A stretch of DNA of 64,000 bases. Source: WTFY01 sp026713925. GTDB lineage: Bacteria > Pseudomonadota > Gammaproteobacteria > UBA4575. The translations under genes were made by a program, and so were the position numbers. The stretch lies in NCBI GenBank assembly GCA_963662355.1, contig OY759361.1:310001-374000 (forward strand), read 5' to 3'. Of this stretch, positions 1 to 8,612 are shown piece by piece; position 1 is the stretch's first letter, and each line of letters begins with the position of its first letter. The notes beneath the pieces were generated by a model, which saw only the letters and a list, made by a program, of their open reading frames with translations, did not search any database and was not told the origin of the DNA.

Positions 1-158
1 GGCAGGGACTCATTGAATGCATACCCGTTTTCCCAGCGAAAATACTCCCGCATCTTCAAAAGATAGACACACAGCGTATAGTTTGCCGCATTGCGTGCAT
101 CTGAAATATCACAGTTCTTCTGAACTGCTGTGCAAAGTAGCTCGGGATGGCTCACCAT
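1..158 (-). CDS. Conserved hypothetical protein, 5' part only
   Basis: The gene starts at an ATG at 158 and runs off the left edge of the window, leaving 52 codons with no stop. The protein begins MVSHPELLCTAV and contains NYTLCVYLLKMREYFRWE. This resembles the N-terminus of conserved hypothetical proteins that I recall being labelled Sfum_1244 family; that assignment is from memory. It is divergent from the gene at 233, with an AT-rich 74 bp spacer. No function can be given. Confidence 0.6.
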   Translation of the reverse strand, partial: MVSHPELLCTAVQKNCDISDARNAANYTLCVYLLKMREYFRWENGYAFNESL

Positions 159-232
159 AGGTATATTATACGCCCAGTTATATTATGATCATAAATAGGG
201 TCCGAATCTGACAAGTACGGCATGAGGAAATT

Positions 233-847
233 GTGGCAAGACTAAAATCCAAATGGAATTTGCAAGACCGGCAACGTACGCCCGAAGAGATTGCAAGCGT
301 AGTTGCCTTCAACCTTTGGGTGCTGGCAGCAGACTCATGTCTGTTTCTTGAAAACGAAGGGTTCGAGACCCAAACGCAGTCACAGCGACTTGATGTCATA
401 GCAGAATTTGGCGCATTTGGTGCTCATGTGGCAGACCGCATGGTATTTGACAGCATGACAGCATCCGAGCGTGAGCAATTCATCAACTCTCTGGGACAAC
501 ATCTTGCCAACACTATGCAGTCCAATCGGGAGGAAACCTGTGGAGCAGGCGACTATCGCAAGGACTTTATCGATTTGCTGAACGAAAGGATGGATGAATA
601 CTCTGAATGCAGCTATACCTCGGAACACGGACCAGGTTTTCCAATGAGACGCCTGGCAGGAAACCACGTACAGGCGGTAATGGGTGAAAAAGACAATAAG
701 TGGATCCCGGATTATGTAATTGATTCAGAAATTCCAAAACTGCTGCTGGGCCTGAAAAAAGTTTTCAGGGGGCAAGAAACCTCATTGAGCGGGGCAGATT
801 TCTCTCCCCCTCCAATCCCGGAATCGGGAGTATGGGGCGAGGAATGA
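233..847 (+). CDS. Conserved-looking hypothetical protein (204 aa)
   Basis: GTG start at 233, preceded by TGAGGA about 7 bases upstream, which favours this start. The soluble protein is mostly helical, acidic in the middle, and ends in a proline-rich tail. No signal peptide, membrane segment or recognisable motif is visible, and I do not recognise the family. It stands between the divergent partial gene at 1-158 and the minus-strand small gene at 951-1145, so it is probably transcribed alone. Confidence 0.65.
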   Translation: MARLKSKWNLQDRQRTPEEIASVVAFNLWVLAADSCLFLENEGFETQTQSQRLDVIAEFGAFGAHVADRMVFDSMTASEREQFINSLGQHLANTMQSNREETCGAGDYRKDFIDLLNERMDEYSECSYTSEHGPGFPMRRLAGNHVQAVMGEKDNKWIPDYVIDSEIPKLLLGLKKVFRGQETSLSGADFSPPPIPESGVWGEE

Positions 848-950
848 ATATCGAGGAATCGATGCCGGGGAAACAGGTATGCTCAGGGTTGACCCAGCCA
901 GCATATCGAGTCCACTACTTGCAATGATCACACCTGGCCGGGAATACAGA

Positions 951-1145
951 TTACTTCTTCCACTTCTCAAAGTTATCCGTATTTTTCTCCTGACCATCCT
1001 CGTACCCGGCCGTGTAGGCTTCTGTCACACGCTGTTCTTCACGCTCGGGGTGACCCAGATATCCGCCCTGCCAGCCTAGTACATATTCCGGGTCCACACC
1101 TGCGGTTTCCATTTTGGTTATGGCATCTCTGTATGTCTGGTCCAT
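951..1145 (-). CDS. Small conserved-looking protein (64 aa)
   Basis: A strong ribosome binding site (AAGGAG, complement of 1151-1156) lies 5 bases before the ATG. The gene follows the TrpD-like gene by only 16 bases, so the two are very likely co-transcribed. The peptide contains GWQGGYLGHPEREEQR followed by AYTAGYEDG. The repeated aromatic-x-x-Gly spacing is faintly like ribosome modulation factor, but the similarity is too weak to name it. No signal peptide or membrane segment. Function unknown. Confidence 0.65.
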   Translation of the reverse strand: MDQTYRDAITKMETAGVDPEYVLGWQGGYLGHPEREEQRVTEAYTAGYEDGQEKNTDNFEKWKK

Positions 1146-1161
1146 GCTATCTCCTTAAGTC

Positions 1162-2301
1162 TTAATGTAGCCTGTTTTTCTGAAAATGCTTTAAAGCCTT
1201 GCCTGAGTCAATTGCAGCCCTGATAATCCCGGCAGAATCCTTCAGGTCCTTTTTGACTCCCATATGGGTGAGCATGATAGCCCCCGAATAAATCAGACTG
1301 TCCCGTGCAGGACCTTCTTTTCCTTCCAATGCGGACAGCCCTGCTAGTGCCGCCTTATTTGCAAGCTGGTCGATATCAAACTTGGCCGCCGTATCGTCAT
1401 CACCCTTCTCCTTGCTTGCTTCCAGTTCCGGCAAGGGCACCGCCCGGACATCCTGGTGAACATCGGCCTGCCCGGGATCAATCTCCACTTCTGTCATGGC
1501 ACCACCATGACGGTATTCAAAATACTTTGACACCTGTTTTAGAGACGGGGTCACACCCCCTTCTATACCACGCACAAACACTGAAGATTCAAAACCGGAC
1601 AGCTTGGCCAAATGCTCATACACTGGTGGATAGGGTTTATGCACATAGCCTGTCATCAGGTGTGTTCCAATCTTGCCGCGTACCGGACCTATCAAAACCT
1701 CCACAGTTGTAATCACGGGTCTCTTGACAATTTGAGTGCGTAGAGGGATCAAGTCATGCAACGCAGGGCAGATGTGCTTTTGGTCAATATAAGACCATCC
1801 TACATCGGGGTGATTGATCTGTTGGACAGCCTGCTGCGGGGTCAGGTCTACATTGATTGCTGCTGCACGCAAAACCTTTCTGTGCGTGGCCCCGTATTTG
1901 GGTCCGACCGCTTCGGCACCATGTGAAACTGCCCGCAGACCACAGGCTGCCAGGACAGCAGGCAAAAAGGGAGAAACCGGCAGCCCACGTGTGTATCCGT
2001 CATAGGGATCCGCAATATCCACAACATGGTCCACATCTGCAGTGACTATGTCCGAGGCGTCAATAATGGCCTGAAGGGAGCCTCCGTTTTCATCTAGTGT
2101 TTCGCGTTTCATACGCAAGGCAATCAAAAATATGCCAGCCTGAACAGGATCCGCTGTTCCGTTCAGTATGTGACGCATGGCATCGCGTGCTTCCTCGAAT
2201 GATATATCCTTGCTGTATTCAGGGCCGGTAGCTACACGCTGTATATAAGAGCGCATTGCTCGCTTTGCGTCCGGATTGATGTGTGGTTCTGCTGCTGACA
2301 T
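1162..2301 (-). CDS. TrpD-like anthranilate phosphoribosyltransferase homologue (glycosyltransferase family 3)
   Basis: A protein of 379 aa starting MSAAEPHINPDAKRAM at 2301. An upstream in-frame ATG at 2403 would add 34 residues but would overlap the divergent gene and has no better ribosome binding site. The N-terminal helical domain (about 1-75, with GTADPVQAGIFLIALRMK) and the phosphoribosyltransferase-like domain are of the TrpD/nucleoside phosphorylase class III fold. The middle carries a KYGATHRK segment and the C-terminal part is shortened. No other trp gene is nearby, so a role outside tryptophan synthesis is likely; proteins of this kind are often annotated simply as anthranilate phosphoribosyltransferase. 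It is divergent from the Sel1/MoxR/DsrS operon. Confidence 0.75.
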   Translation of the reverse strand: MSAAEPHINPDAKRAMRSYIQRVATGPEYSKDISFEEARDAMRHILNGTADPVQAGIFLIALRMKRETLDENGGSLQAIIDASDIVTADVDHVVDIADPYDGYTRGLPVSPFLPAVLAACGLRAVSHGAEAVGPKYGATHRKVLRAAAINVDLTPQQAVQQINHPDVGWSYIDQKHICPALHDLIPLRTQIVKRPVITTVEVLIGPVRGKIGTHLMTGYVHKPYPPVYEHLAKLSGFESSVFVRGIEGGVTPSLKQVSKYFEYRHGGAMTEVEIDPGQADVHQDVRAVPLPELEASKEKGDDDTAAKFDIDQLANKAALAGLSALEGKEGPARDSLIYSGAIMLTHMGVKKDLKDSAGIIRAAIDSGKALKHFQKNRLH

Positions 2302-2575
2302 AGGATTCACGGTACTACTTAACGTAGCAGGGCAGGATATAAAAAGCAGTATCGACCCTAATATACCCCTATAGAGAGAACCTGTACTGCTCCAGGTGAG
2401 CATGGTGTCCTACAATTGTACTGAAATACCCTTGGATGCGCCCTACCTGAGCAGTGACTCCTATCTGAGGCAAAACCTACTGTTCACCATATTGGGCTAT
2501 TCCTCCAGTTTTCAATATTCGCGTATCATATACAACACAAACCAGCACCCACGACAATTTTTTCTTGGAGAAACC

Positions 2576-3013
2576 ATGCCAGACGATGATATGGATTTAG
2601 CCAGCGGCATCATGGCGTTTGAGGCAAAACATTTTTCGCGAGCACTGCAGATACTTCCGCAACTTGCTGAAAAAGGAGATACAGATGCCCAGTACCGCTG
2701 CGCAATCATGTACCAGAATGGTTTAGGGGTTGTAGCCAAACCGGATGCTGCACTCAGATGGATGAAAGCCGCAGCAGAACAGGGCCATGCACTAGCCCAG
2801 CATGGACTGGGATTCATGTACATGGAAGGGGACTGTACCGAACAAAATGGTGAAGAAGCTATCAAGTGGTTTACCAAGGCTGCCGAACAGGGATTACAGG
2901 GGTCACAAACGACGCTTGCGATGATGTATGAGGAAGGCCATGGTGTAGAGCGAGACCCGGAAAAAGCCAAACAATGGTATGGCAGAGCCGGATTTTCATC
3001 AGAAGAAACGTAG
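2576..3013 (+). CDS. Sel1-repeat (SLR/TPR-like) protein
   Basis: ATG at 2576 with GGAG (2567-2570) six bases upstream; an earlier in-frame ATG at 2396 lacks this and would overlap the TrpD-like gene. The 145-aa soluble protein contains three Sel1 repeats (AQYRCAIMYQNGLGV, AQHGLGFMYMEGDC, SQTTLAMMYEEGHGV), a helical scaffold for protein-protein contact. No signal peptide, so probably cytoplasmic. It ends 17 bases before the MoxR gene and is the first gene of a plus-strand run through cysG. Confidence 0.85.
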   Translation: MPDDDMDLASGIMAFEAKHFSRALQILPQLAEKGDTDAQYRCAIMYQNGLGVVAKPDAALRWMKAAAEQGHALAQHGLGFMYMEGDCTEQNGEEAIKWFTKAAEQGLQGSQTTLAMMYEEGHGVERDPEKAKQWYGRAGFSSEET

Positions 3014-3030
3014 CGCCTGTCTGAACCCGT

Positions 3031-4080
3031 ATGCGACCCGCGCATTTATCCATCGTACTTGAAAAAGAATTCACAGGGGCTGCTGTAGGCCACCACACAC
3101 CTGTGATGCTGTGGGGCCCACCGGGCGTTGGCAAGTCGCAGATAGTTGCACAGGTAGCGAATAAAAAAAATGTTGAAGTAATTGATATTCGCTTGTCACA
3201 AATGGAACCAAGCGACTTGCGAGGTATCCCGTTTCGTGACAAGGATTTGGTGGAATGGGCAATTCCAGCCATGTTGCCGGACGAGAACAGACATGGTAAG
3301 CACGGAATACTGTTCCTGGACGAAATTACTTCTGCAGCACCCAGTGTGTCGGCAGCTGCCTACCAGCTTATTCTCGACCGGAGTCTCGGGCAATACCGCG
3401 TACCGGATGGCTGGGCAATTTTCGCTGCGGGCAATCGCCAAGGGGATCGTGGCGTAACCTATTCCATGCCAGCACCCCTTGCAAACCGATTTTCTCATTT
3501 CGAAGTAGATGTCAATCTGGACGACTGGGTAGCTTGGGCATACAGCAATCAGATTGATGAAAGAGTAATCGCTTTTTTGCGTTTTCGTCCCGATCTGCTG
3601 TTTGACTTTGACCCCGCACATAACCCGGTTGCATTCCCCTCACCCCGGTCCTGGGAATTTGCGCATCGTGCCCTGCAGAAATTCTCAGAACGCCCCGATT
3701 TGTTGACCGGCGCATTACAGGCTTGTGTGGGACCTGCTGCCGGTGTAGAGCTGAATGCTTTCATCTCCAACCTGGATCAAATGCCTGACCTCGAGGCCAT
3801 CGTACGGGGCGATGATATCGCCGCACCCAAGGAAATTGACCTGCAATACGCCGTAGCATCTGCGCTGGTCGGCCATGCAATCCGTGCCAAACAGACTGGC
3901 GATGCGCAGCATGTACACGGCAACATCCTGAATTATGCAGGCAGGTTTCCTCAACGGGAAATGGGCGTGATGATGGTTTCAGACATGCACCGTGCAATTG
4001 GTGAAGACCTGTTCAGTCTACCGGAGTTCATCACGTGGGCAGACAAGATTGCAGATATCATGATCTATGATCATGTCTGA
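3031..4080 (+). CDS. MoxR-family AAA+ ATPase
   Basis: A protein of 349 aa. Walker A is GPPGVGKS (residues 29-36), Walker B is LFLDE (94-98), and a sensor-1 Asn lies in FAAGN (about 135). MoxR ATPases act with a VWA-domain partner as chaperones or metal/cofactor-insertion machines (compare RavA-ViaA, NorQ-NorD, BchI-BchD). The partner here is the next gene, 21 bases downstream. Lying in one run with dsrS and cysG, it may help assemble the siroheme/Fe-S sulfite reductase; this is inference from context only. Confidence 0.9.
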   Translation: MRPAHLSIVLEKEFTGAAVGHHTPVMLWGPPGVGKSQIVAQVANKKNVEVIDIRLSQMEPSDLRGIPFRDKDLVEWAIPAMLPDENRHGKHGILFLDEITSAAPSVSAAAYQLILDRSLGQYRVPDGWAIFAAGNRQGDRGVTYSMPAPLANRFSHFEVDVNLDDWVAWAYSNQIDERVIAFLRFRPDLLFDFDPAHNPVAFPSPRSWEFAHRALQKFSERPDLLTGALQACVGPAAGVELNAFISNLDQMPDLEAIVRGDDIAAPKEIDLQYAVASALVGHAIRAKQTGDAQHVHGNILNYAGRFPQREMGVMMVSDMHRAIGEDLFSLPEFITWADKIADIMIYDHV

Positions 4081-4101
4081 CACCCTTGCGTGACAAGCTA
4101 A

Positions 4102-5328
4102 GTGCGCTATTCAAGAAATCAAAGAAAACTTGCAACAGCAAGAACCCGTTTGATTCTTGACAAGCCTTTTCTTGGGGCATTGGTACTGCGCCTGCCGTTA
4201 GTAGCTGCCAATCCCGGCTGGTGTAAAACGACAGCCTCTGATGCACGTAAGCTGTATTTCAATCACGAATACATTGATTCACTGGACATACAGGAAACTC
4301 AGTTCGTTCTGGCCAAGCAGGCCCTTCATTGCGCCCTGTCTCACTTTGCCCGAAGACAACACCGTATCCAGCATCGGTGGGACTTGGCATGTGACTATGC
4401 GGTGAATCCCCTTTTGATCCATGATGGCCTGAAACCACCACCCGGCATGTTAACGGAAGATAGATATGAAGGGATGACTGCCGAGGAGATCTACCACTTT
4501 ATAGATGATTTCGATAACGAAAGCAGCGAGCATGAAAAGCCGTCCCAAGAAAGAGCAAAGGACGGAGATCGTGACCCGCTGCAAAATGAAGGAGATCAAC
4601 ACCGGCAACCACAGGAACCCCGTGAGTCAGGCCCTGATGATGAAGCCGGTAAAACACATGATCTGGCTCCACGGCCAGACGCACTGACATCGCAACAGCA
4701 AGAAGAGATGTCTATCCAGTGGCAACAGCGCCTAGCAGGTGCAGCGCAGCAGGCAATGCAGGCTGGAAAACTAGGAGGATCCATGGCGCGAATGGTCGAT
4801 TTCATGTTGCAGCCAAAGCTTCCATGGAGAATGCTGCTGGCCAAGTATTTGACTGCCAATGCACGCGAAGACTACAGCTATTCCAGGCCATCTTCCCGCC
4901 GGGGCAACCCGGCAATTTACCCCAGCCTGCGTAGCTCCCAAGTAAATGTTGCCGTAGGCATAGACATCAGCGGGTCTGTAAGCGATCAGGATATGAACGA
5001 ATTTTTATCCGAAGTCGATGCCATAAAAGGCAACATGCGTGCACGCATCACGCTTTTGCCATGCGATTCCGAGTTGACGGAGGGAGCACCATGGATATTT
5101 GAACCCTGGGATGATATTAAAATGCCGTCCGTCTTAAAAGGTGGCGGTGGGACCAGTTTCTGTCCTGTTTTTAAGTGGCTAGATTTACAGGACCAGTATC
5201 CCGATTTGCTAGTTTACTTTACTGATTGCCAAGGGATATTTCCTGAAACAGCCCCCTGCTACCCTGTCATCTGGCTCGTGAAAGGCAAAAAACCGGCTCC
5301 TTGGGGTCAAAGAATCCAACTCAACTGA
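4102..5328 (+). CDS. VWA-like protein with DUF2201-type putative metallopeptidase domain
   Basis: A protein of 408 aa from a GTG start at 4102; a stop just upstream in the same frame excludes earlier starts. The N-terminal DUF2201-like domain (about 1-125) contains ALHCALSHFARR and WDLACDYAVNPLLI. The usual HExxH zinc motif is degenerate here (KQALH). A charged, probably disordered linker (about 135-200) leads to a C-terminal VWA-like domain with a MIDAS motif DISGS (288-292), Thr in GGGGTSF (about 351) and Asp in YFTDCQG (about 375). It is the probable partner of the MoxR ATPase and stops one base before dsrS. Confidence 0.87.
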   Translation: MRYSRNQRKLATARTRLILDKPFLGALVLRLPLVAANPGWCKTTASDARKLYFNHEYIDSLDIQETQFVLAKQALHCALSHFARRQHRIQHRWDLACDYAVNPLLIHDGLKPPPGMLTEDRYEGMTAEEIYHFIDDFDNESSEHEKPSQERAKDGDRDPLQNEGDQHRQPQEPRESGPDDEAGKTHDLAPRPDALTSQQQEEMSIQWQQRLAGAAQQAMQAGKLGGSMARMVDFMLQPKLPWRMLLAKYLTANAREDYSYSRPSSRRGNPAIYPSLRSSQVNVAVGIDISGSVSDQDMNEFLSEVDAIKGNMRARITLLPCDSELTEGAPWIFEPWDDIKMPSVLKGGGGTSFCPVFKWLDLQDQYPDLLVYFTDCQGIFPETAPCYPVIWLVKGKKPAPWGQRIQLN

Positions 5329-5329
5329 C

Positions 5330-6439
5330 ATGCAGCTTTCAAGTGAAGATCAATTGCGACTGAATGTTCTTCTTGCACAGCCCTTGCAGGCAGTACGTAT
5401 CGATGAGTCCCGCATGAGTGTCCATGCATTATCAGAAAAAGGTGAGGCAAGTATAAAACTGAGTCCTACGTGCAGAGACGAGAAATACATTCGCCTTATC
5501 CAGCAATTTCTGTCTACCCATTATCTGGGTTCGCCTGGCGGGTATCCGGTGTTTCTGAGACGCTGGACCCGAATGGGTCAGGCGCGCGATGATAGTCTGG
5601 AGAAACTGCTGCTTATTGGCGAACCCGAAGCTGTTGCTGCGGTCGTACATGCCTCAGGGCTTACGAACGAGTTGGCACGCAGGGCCTGGTGGACAGATAC
5701 CAATGCCGAGAATGCACGGCGCATGCTTGAAAAAGAAAATGTTGTGCAGGGCGACATGGGAAGAACACTTGCACAATTCCTCGTCGAGTTTCTACCGTTT
5801 GAAGAAGAACAGAAAGCCATCATTGACAGCGTACGGCTAGTGCTTCAACCCGGGTTGATCAGCGGAAAGACACGCAACGATATATGGAAAAGAGGCAAAA
5901 GAAAGAACTCCTACTATGTAGGTTTTCTGCAACAGACCCCTGATGACTTGCCAATTGACATTGCTCCACATGAAAAATGGGAAGGTGCAGTAAACAGGCT
6001 GAAGCCTGAAACTGACAGAGGCAACAGGCTTGCAGAACAGCTGTGCCGGTCACTGAGCCCATGCGGCCAAGCTTTCTTGCATACAGCGAACCTGGTGCTG
6101 CAAAAACCCAATGATCAGGAAGTCGTGGTTGCGCTGCTGAATGCAATAGGGAGCTACTTCCGATGTGAAACACGCTATAAGAAAAACTGGCGTGATATGC
6201 AATCCTTGTCAGGTTATATTGAATTGCAATATAAGGATCATCCGGATCTTGAAAGGATCTTATCAATTTACCCAGCGGTACAACGACAATTGCAAGCAAT
6301 ACTGAGCCTGTCCATGATAAGCGAAACACTTGTTGATCCAATTTTTGGCATATCCGATGCAATTGGTACGGTGATGAGAAAAAAAATCGAACCTGTGACC
6401 CACCCGGTTGCCGAGTATATCCGCTCCCTTCAATCGTAA
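5330..6439 (+). CDS. dsrS: DsrS-like cytoplasmic protein of the sulfur-oxidation (dsr) system
   Basis: A protein of 369 aa starting MQLSSEDQLRLNVLLAQ. The family is recognised by NVLLAQPLQAVRIDESRM, LGSPGGYPVFLRRWTRMGQ, LARRAWW and FLVEFLPFEEE. DsrS is a soluble protein of unknown activity encoded at the end of dsr clusters of sulfur-storing bacteria such as Allochromatium. The start is one base after the VWA gene stop, and cysG follows after 15 bases. The other dsr genes are not in the window. The assignment is by remembered sequence similarity. Confidence 0.8.
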   Translation: MQLSSEDQLRLNVLLAQPLQAVRIDESRMSVHALSEKGEASIKLSPTCRDEKYIRLIQQFLSTHYLGSPGGYPVFLRRWTRMGQARDDSLEKLLLIGEPEAVAAVVHASGLTNELARRAWWTDTNAENARRMLEKENVVQGDMGRTLAQFLVEFLPFEEEQKAIIDSVRLVLQPGLISGKTRNDIWKRGKRKNSYYVGFLQQTPDDLPIDIAPHEKWEGAVNRLKPETDRGNRLAEQLCRSLSPCGQAFLHTANLVLQKPNDQEVVVALLNAIGSYFRCETRYKKNWRDMQSLSGYIELQYKDHPDLERILSIYPAVQRQLQAILSLSMISETLVDPIFGISDAIGTVMRKKIEPVTHPVAEYIRSLQS

Positions 6440-6454
6440 TACGTCATTACCTGC

Positions 6455-7903
6455 ATGAACTACCTGCCCCTATTCCTGGACATCAAGAACAAGTCATGCC
6501 TCGTTGTGGGGGGCGGTCTGGTTGCTTCAAGAAAAATTTCGTTGCTGATTCGGGCTCAGGCAAGAATTACCGTCATTGCACCAGATGTAACATCAGAGAT
6601 TCGCAACCAGACCAATACTGCAGCGGTTACCTGGCTACAAAAAGACTTCACGTCGGAAGATTTAGAAAATCTGGAAAACTTCCAGCTTGTCCTGGTAGCT
6701 ACAAATAACCACAAAATCAATGCCGAGATCGCTGAACACTGCAAGATAAGAAAAATATTGGTCAATACTGCAGATGATGTCCAAAACTGCAATTTCATTT
6801 TGCCATCTATCATTGACCGTTCACCTGTACAGATTGCAGTGTCCACCGGTGGTGCATCGCCAGTCCTGGCACGGATGCTGCGCGCTAAACTGGAAAACTG
6901 CATACCTGCCGCGTATGGACAACTGGCAAAACTGATTGAGAACAACCGCCTCAAGGTAAAGGAAAAGTTTTCCACTGTAGACCAGAAAAGAAAGTTCTGG
7001 GAAAAAATCATACAGGGGCCTGTTGCCGAACTTGTATTCTCTCGACAATCCAGTCGGGCAGAAAAATTGTTACAGGATGCAATCAAGAATTCCGATCATC
7101 ATGGCTTGCCCCAAGGAGAAGTTTACCTGGTCGGCGCAGGACCGGGTGATCCTGACCTTCTTACATTTCGTGCATTGCGGCTCATGCAACAGGCTGATGT
7201 AGTGGTATATGACCGGCTCGTGTCTCAGGAAATCATGGACCTGATCCGTAAAGAAGCAGAACTTATCTATGCCGGGAAAGAACGATCACAACATACATTG
7301 CCCCAGGAAACCATTAATCAACTCCTGGTTCGCTTGGCAAAAGAAGGTAAACGGGTTTTGCGCCTGAAAGGCGGGGACCCGTTTATATTTGGCAGGGGTG
7401 GCGAGGAAATCAGCACACTGATTGATGAACAAATACCGTTTCAGGTTGTTCCCGGGATCACAGCAGCAGCAGGATGTGCCGCCTATGCAGGTATCCCACT
7501 CACTCACCGTGAACATTCACAGGCCGTAATTTTTGCAACCGGGCACCTGAGCGACGGAACGGTCAACCTCAACTGGGAAATGCTTGCACACAAAAACCAG
7601 ACACTGGTGTTTTACATGGGGCTGCAGGGTCTGGAAAATATTTGTGCCAGTCTTACAAAACATGGACTGGACCCCGGTACGCCTGCTGCCCTGATCATGC
7701 AAGGTACAACTGCGCAACAAAAGGTAATCATTGGCAACCTGAGCAATCTGCCAAAACTGGTTATCCAGCATGCTGTCAAACCTCCAACCCTGGTCATTGT
7801 TGGAGATGTGGTGAATCTGCATAATACGCTGCACTGGTTCAATCCAGAAGAAGATGTATCAGCATCAGCTGTCAGGTATTTCGGGGGTAAAATTCAGTTT
7901 TGA
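6455..7903 (+). CDS. cysG: Siroheme synthase CysG (trifunctional)
   Basis: A protein of 482 aa, the full trifunctional length. The N-terminal precorrin-2 dehydrogenase/ferrochelatase domain has a Rossmann NAD site (LVVGGGLVASRK, about 16-27), the NTADD segment and the STGGASPVLAR loop. The C-terminal uroporphyrinogen-III methyltransferase domain has YLVGAGPGDPDLLT, LKGGDPFIFGRGGEE and VVPGITAAAGCAAYAG. It converts uroporphyrinogen III to siroheme, the cofactor of sulfite reductases. Its place after dsrS suggests that it supplies reverse-type DsrAB rather than only assimilatory enzymes. Confidence 0.96.
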   Translation: MNYLPLFLDIKNKSCLVVGGGLVASRKISLLIRAQARITVIAPDVTSEIRNQTNTAAVTWLQKDFTSEDLENLENFQLVLVATNNHKINAEIAEHCKIRKILVNTADDVQNCNFILPSIIDRSPVQIAVSTGGASPVLARMLRAKLENCIPAAYGQLAKLIENNRLKVKEKFSTVDQKRKFWEKIIQGPVAELVFSRQSSRAEKLLQDAIKNSDHHGLPQGEVYLVGAGPGDPDLLTFRALRLMQQADVVVYDRLVSQEIMDLIRKEAELIYAGKERSQHTLPQETINQLLVRLAKEGKRVLRLKGGDPFIFGRGGEEISTLIDEQIPFQVVPGITAAAGCAAYAGIPLTHREHSQAVIFATGHLSDGTVNLNWEMLAHKNQTLVFYMGLQGLENICASLTKHGLDPGTPAALIMQGTTAQQKVIIGNLSNLPKLVIQHAVKPPTLVIVGDVVNLHNTLHWFNPEEDVSASAVRYFGGKIQF

Positions 7904-7953
7904 GGGCAACCCTGAACCGTCCAGGAACCCCTCACACATATCGCAGCAACAGG

Positions 7954-8343
7954 ATGGCCGGGTTTTTATTTCCTGTGATACTGTTTTATGCAAGGATTTC
8001 CCACAGCGAATTGTCCGGCTATGCAAGGGTTGTCGACGGAGACGCCCTGAAGATCGGTACACAACGCATTCGTCTCCATGGAATTGATGCTCCCGAGAAA
8101 AACCAGACATGTCTAGCTCATGACAGGATATGGCCATGCGGACAATCCGTTGCAAGCATGTTGAGAGACCCGATTCACGGGCACGTAGTACGGCGTAAGC
8201 AGACGAGTCTAGACAGGTATGGCCGTATAGTTTCAGTATGTTTTGTCGGGGAGATAAGTATCAATTGGTAGCTGGTCACTCAGGAGGGCCTAGGCCTGTG
8301 GCAGGACACGGGACCGAAATATTCCTGTAACCGCTCTGACTAA
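7954..8343 (+). pseudogene. Decayed thermonuclease-like (SNase) gene
   Basis: From ATG 7954 the frame encodes a hydrophobic leader (MAGFLFPVILFYARIS) and an SNase core with VVDGDALKIG, RLHGIDAPEK and DRYGRIVSVC, so the usual Asp, Arg and Glu catalytic positions are present. A TAG at 8269-8271 interrupts the family pattern INxWLV: the DNA reads I-N-W-stop-L-V, and the conserved Trp (TGG) appears mutated to TAG. After the stop the same frame continues LVTQEGLGLW and then loses similarity, ending at TAA 8341-8343. A TTG at 7900 overlapping cysG is an alternative start. Probably inactive. Confidence 0.7.
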
Positions 8344-8612
8344 TCAGCAATCTGGTGGGTTTTGGGTGCAGGAACCTCGGACGTCGAATACTGGATTATG
8401 ATTACTTTTGTATATAATTTCCCGGCAATAAAATGTGTATTAGGGTATTTAATTGCCCTGCGTTATAATTTTCAGCCTTTTTACAGGTCCTGCGCACTGG
8501 CCACATGACTCGCTTTAGTTGATCTGCTCTGGAATTACTCTTTTGCGATAGATAAATTTCCGTATAAAACACTTAACATAAGCAAATACAAAAATTTCCC
8601 ACCCCGTTGATT
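8344..8612 (+). other. Intergenic region upstream of gltB
   Basis: No gene is seen. Two TATAAT-like hexamers occur, at 8413-8418 and 8464-8469, but neither has a good -35 at the usual spacing. The last 60 bases are AT-rich. This is the probable promoter/leader region of gltBD; no riboswitch-like structure was recognised. Confidence 0.35.
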
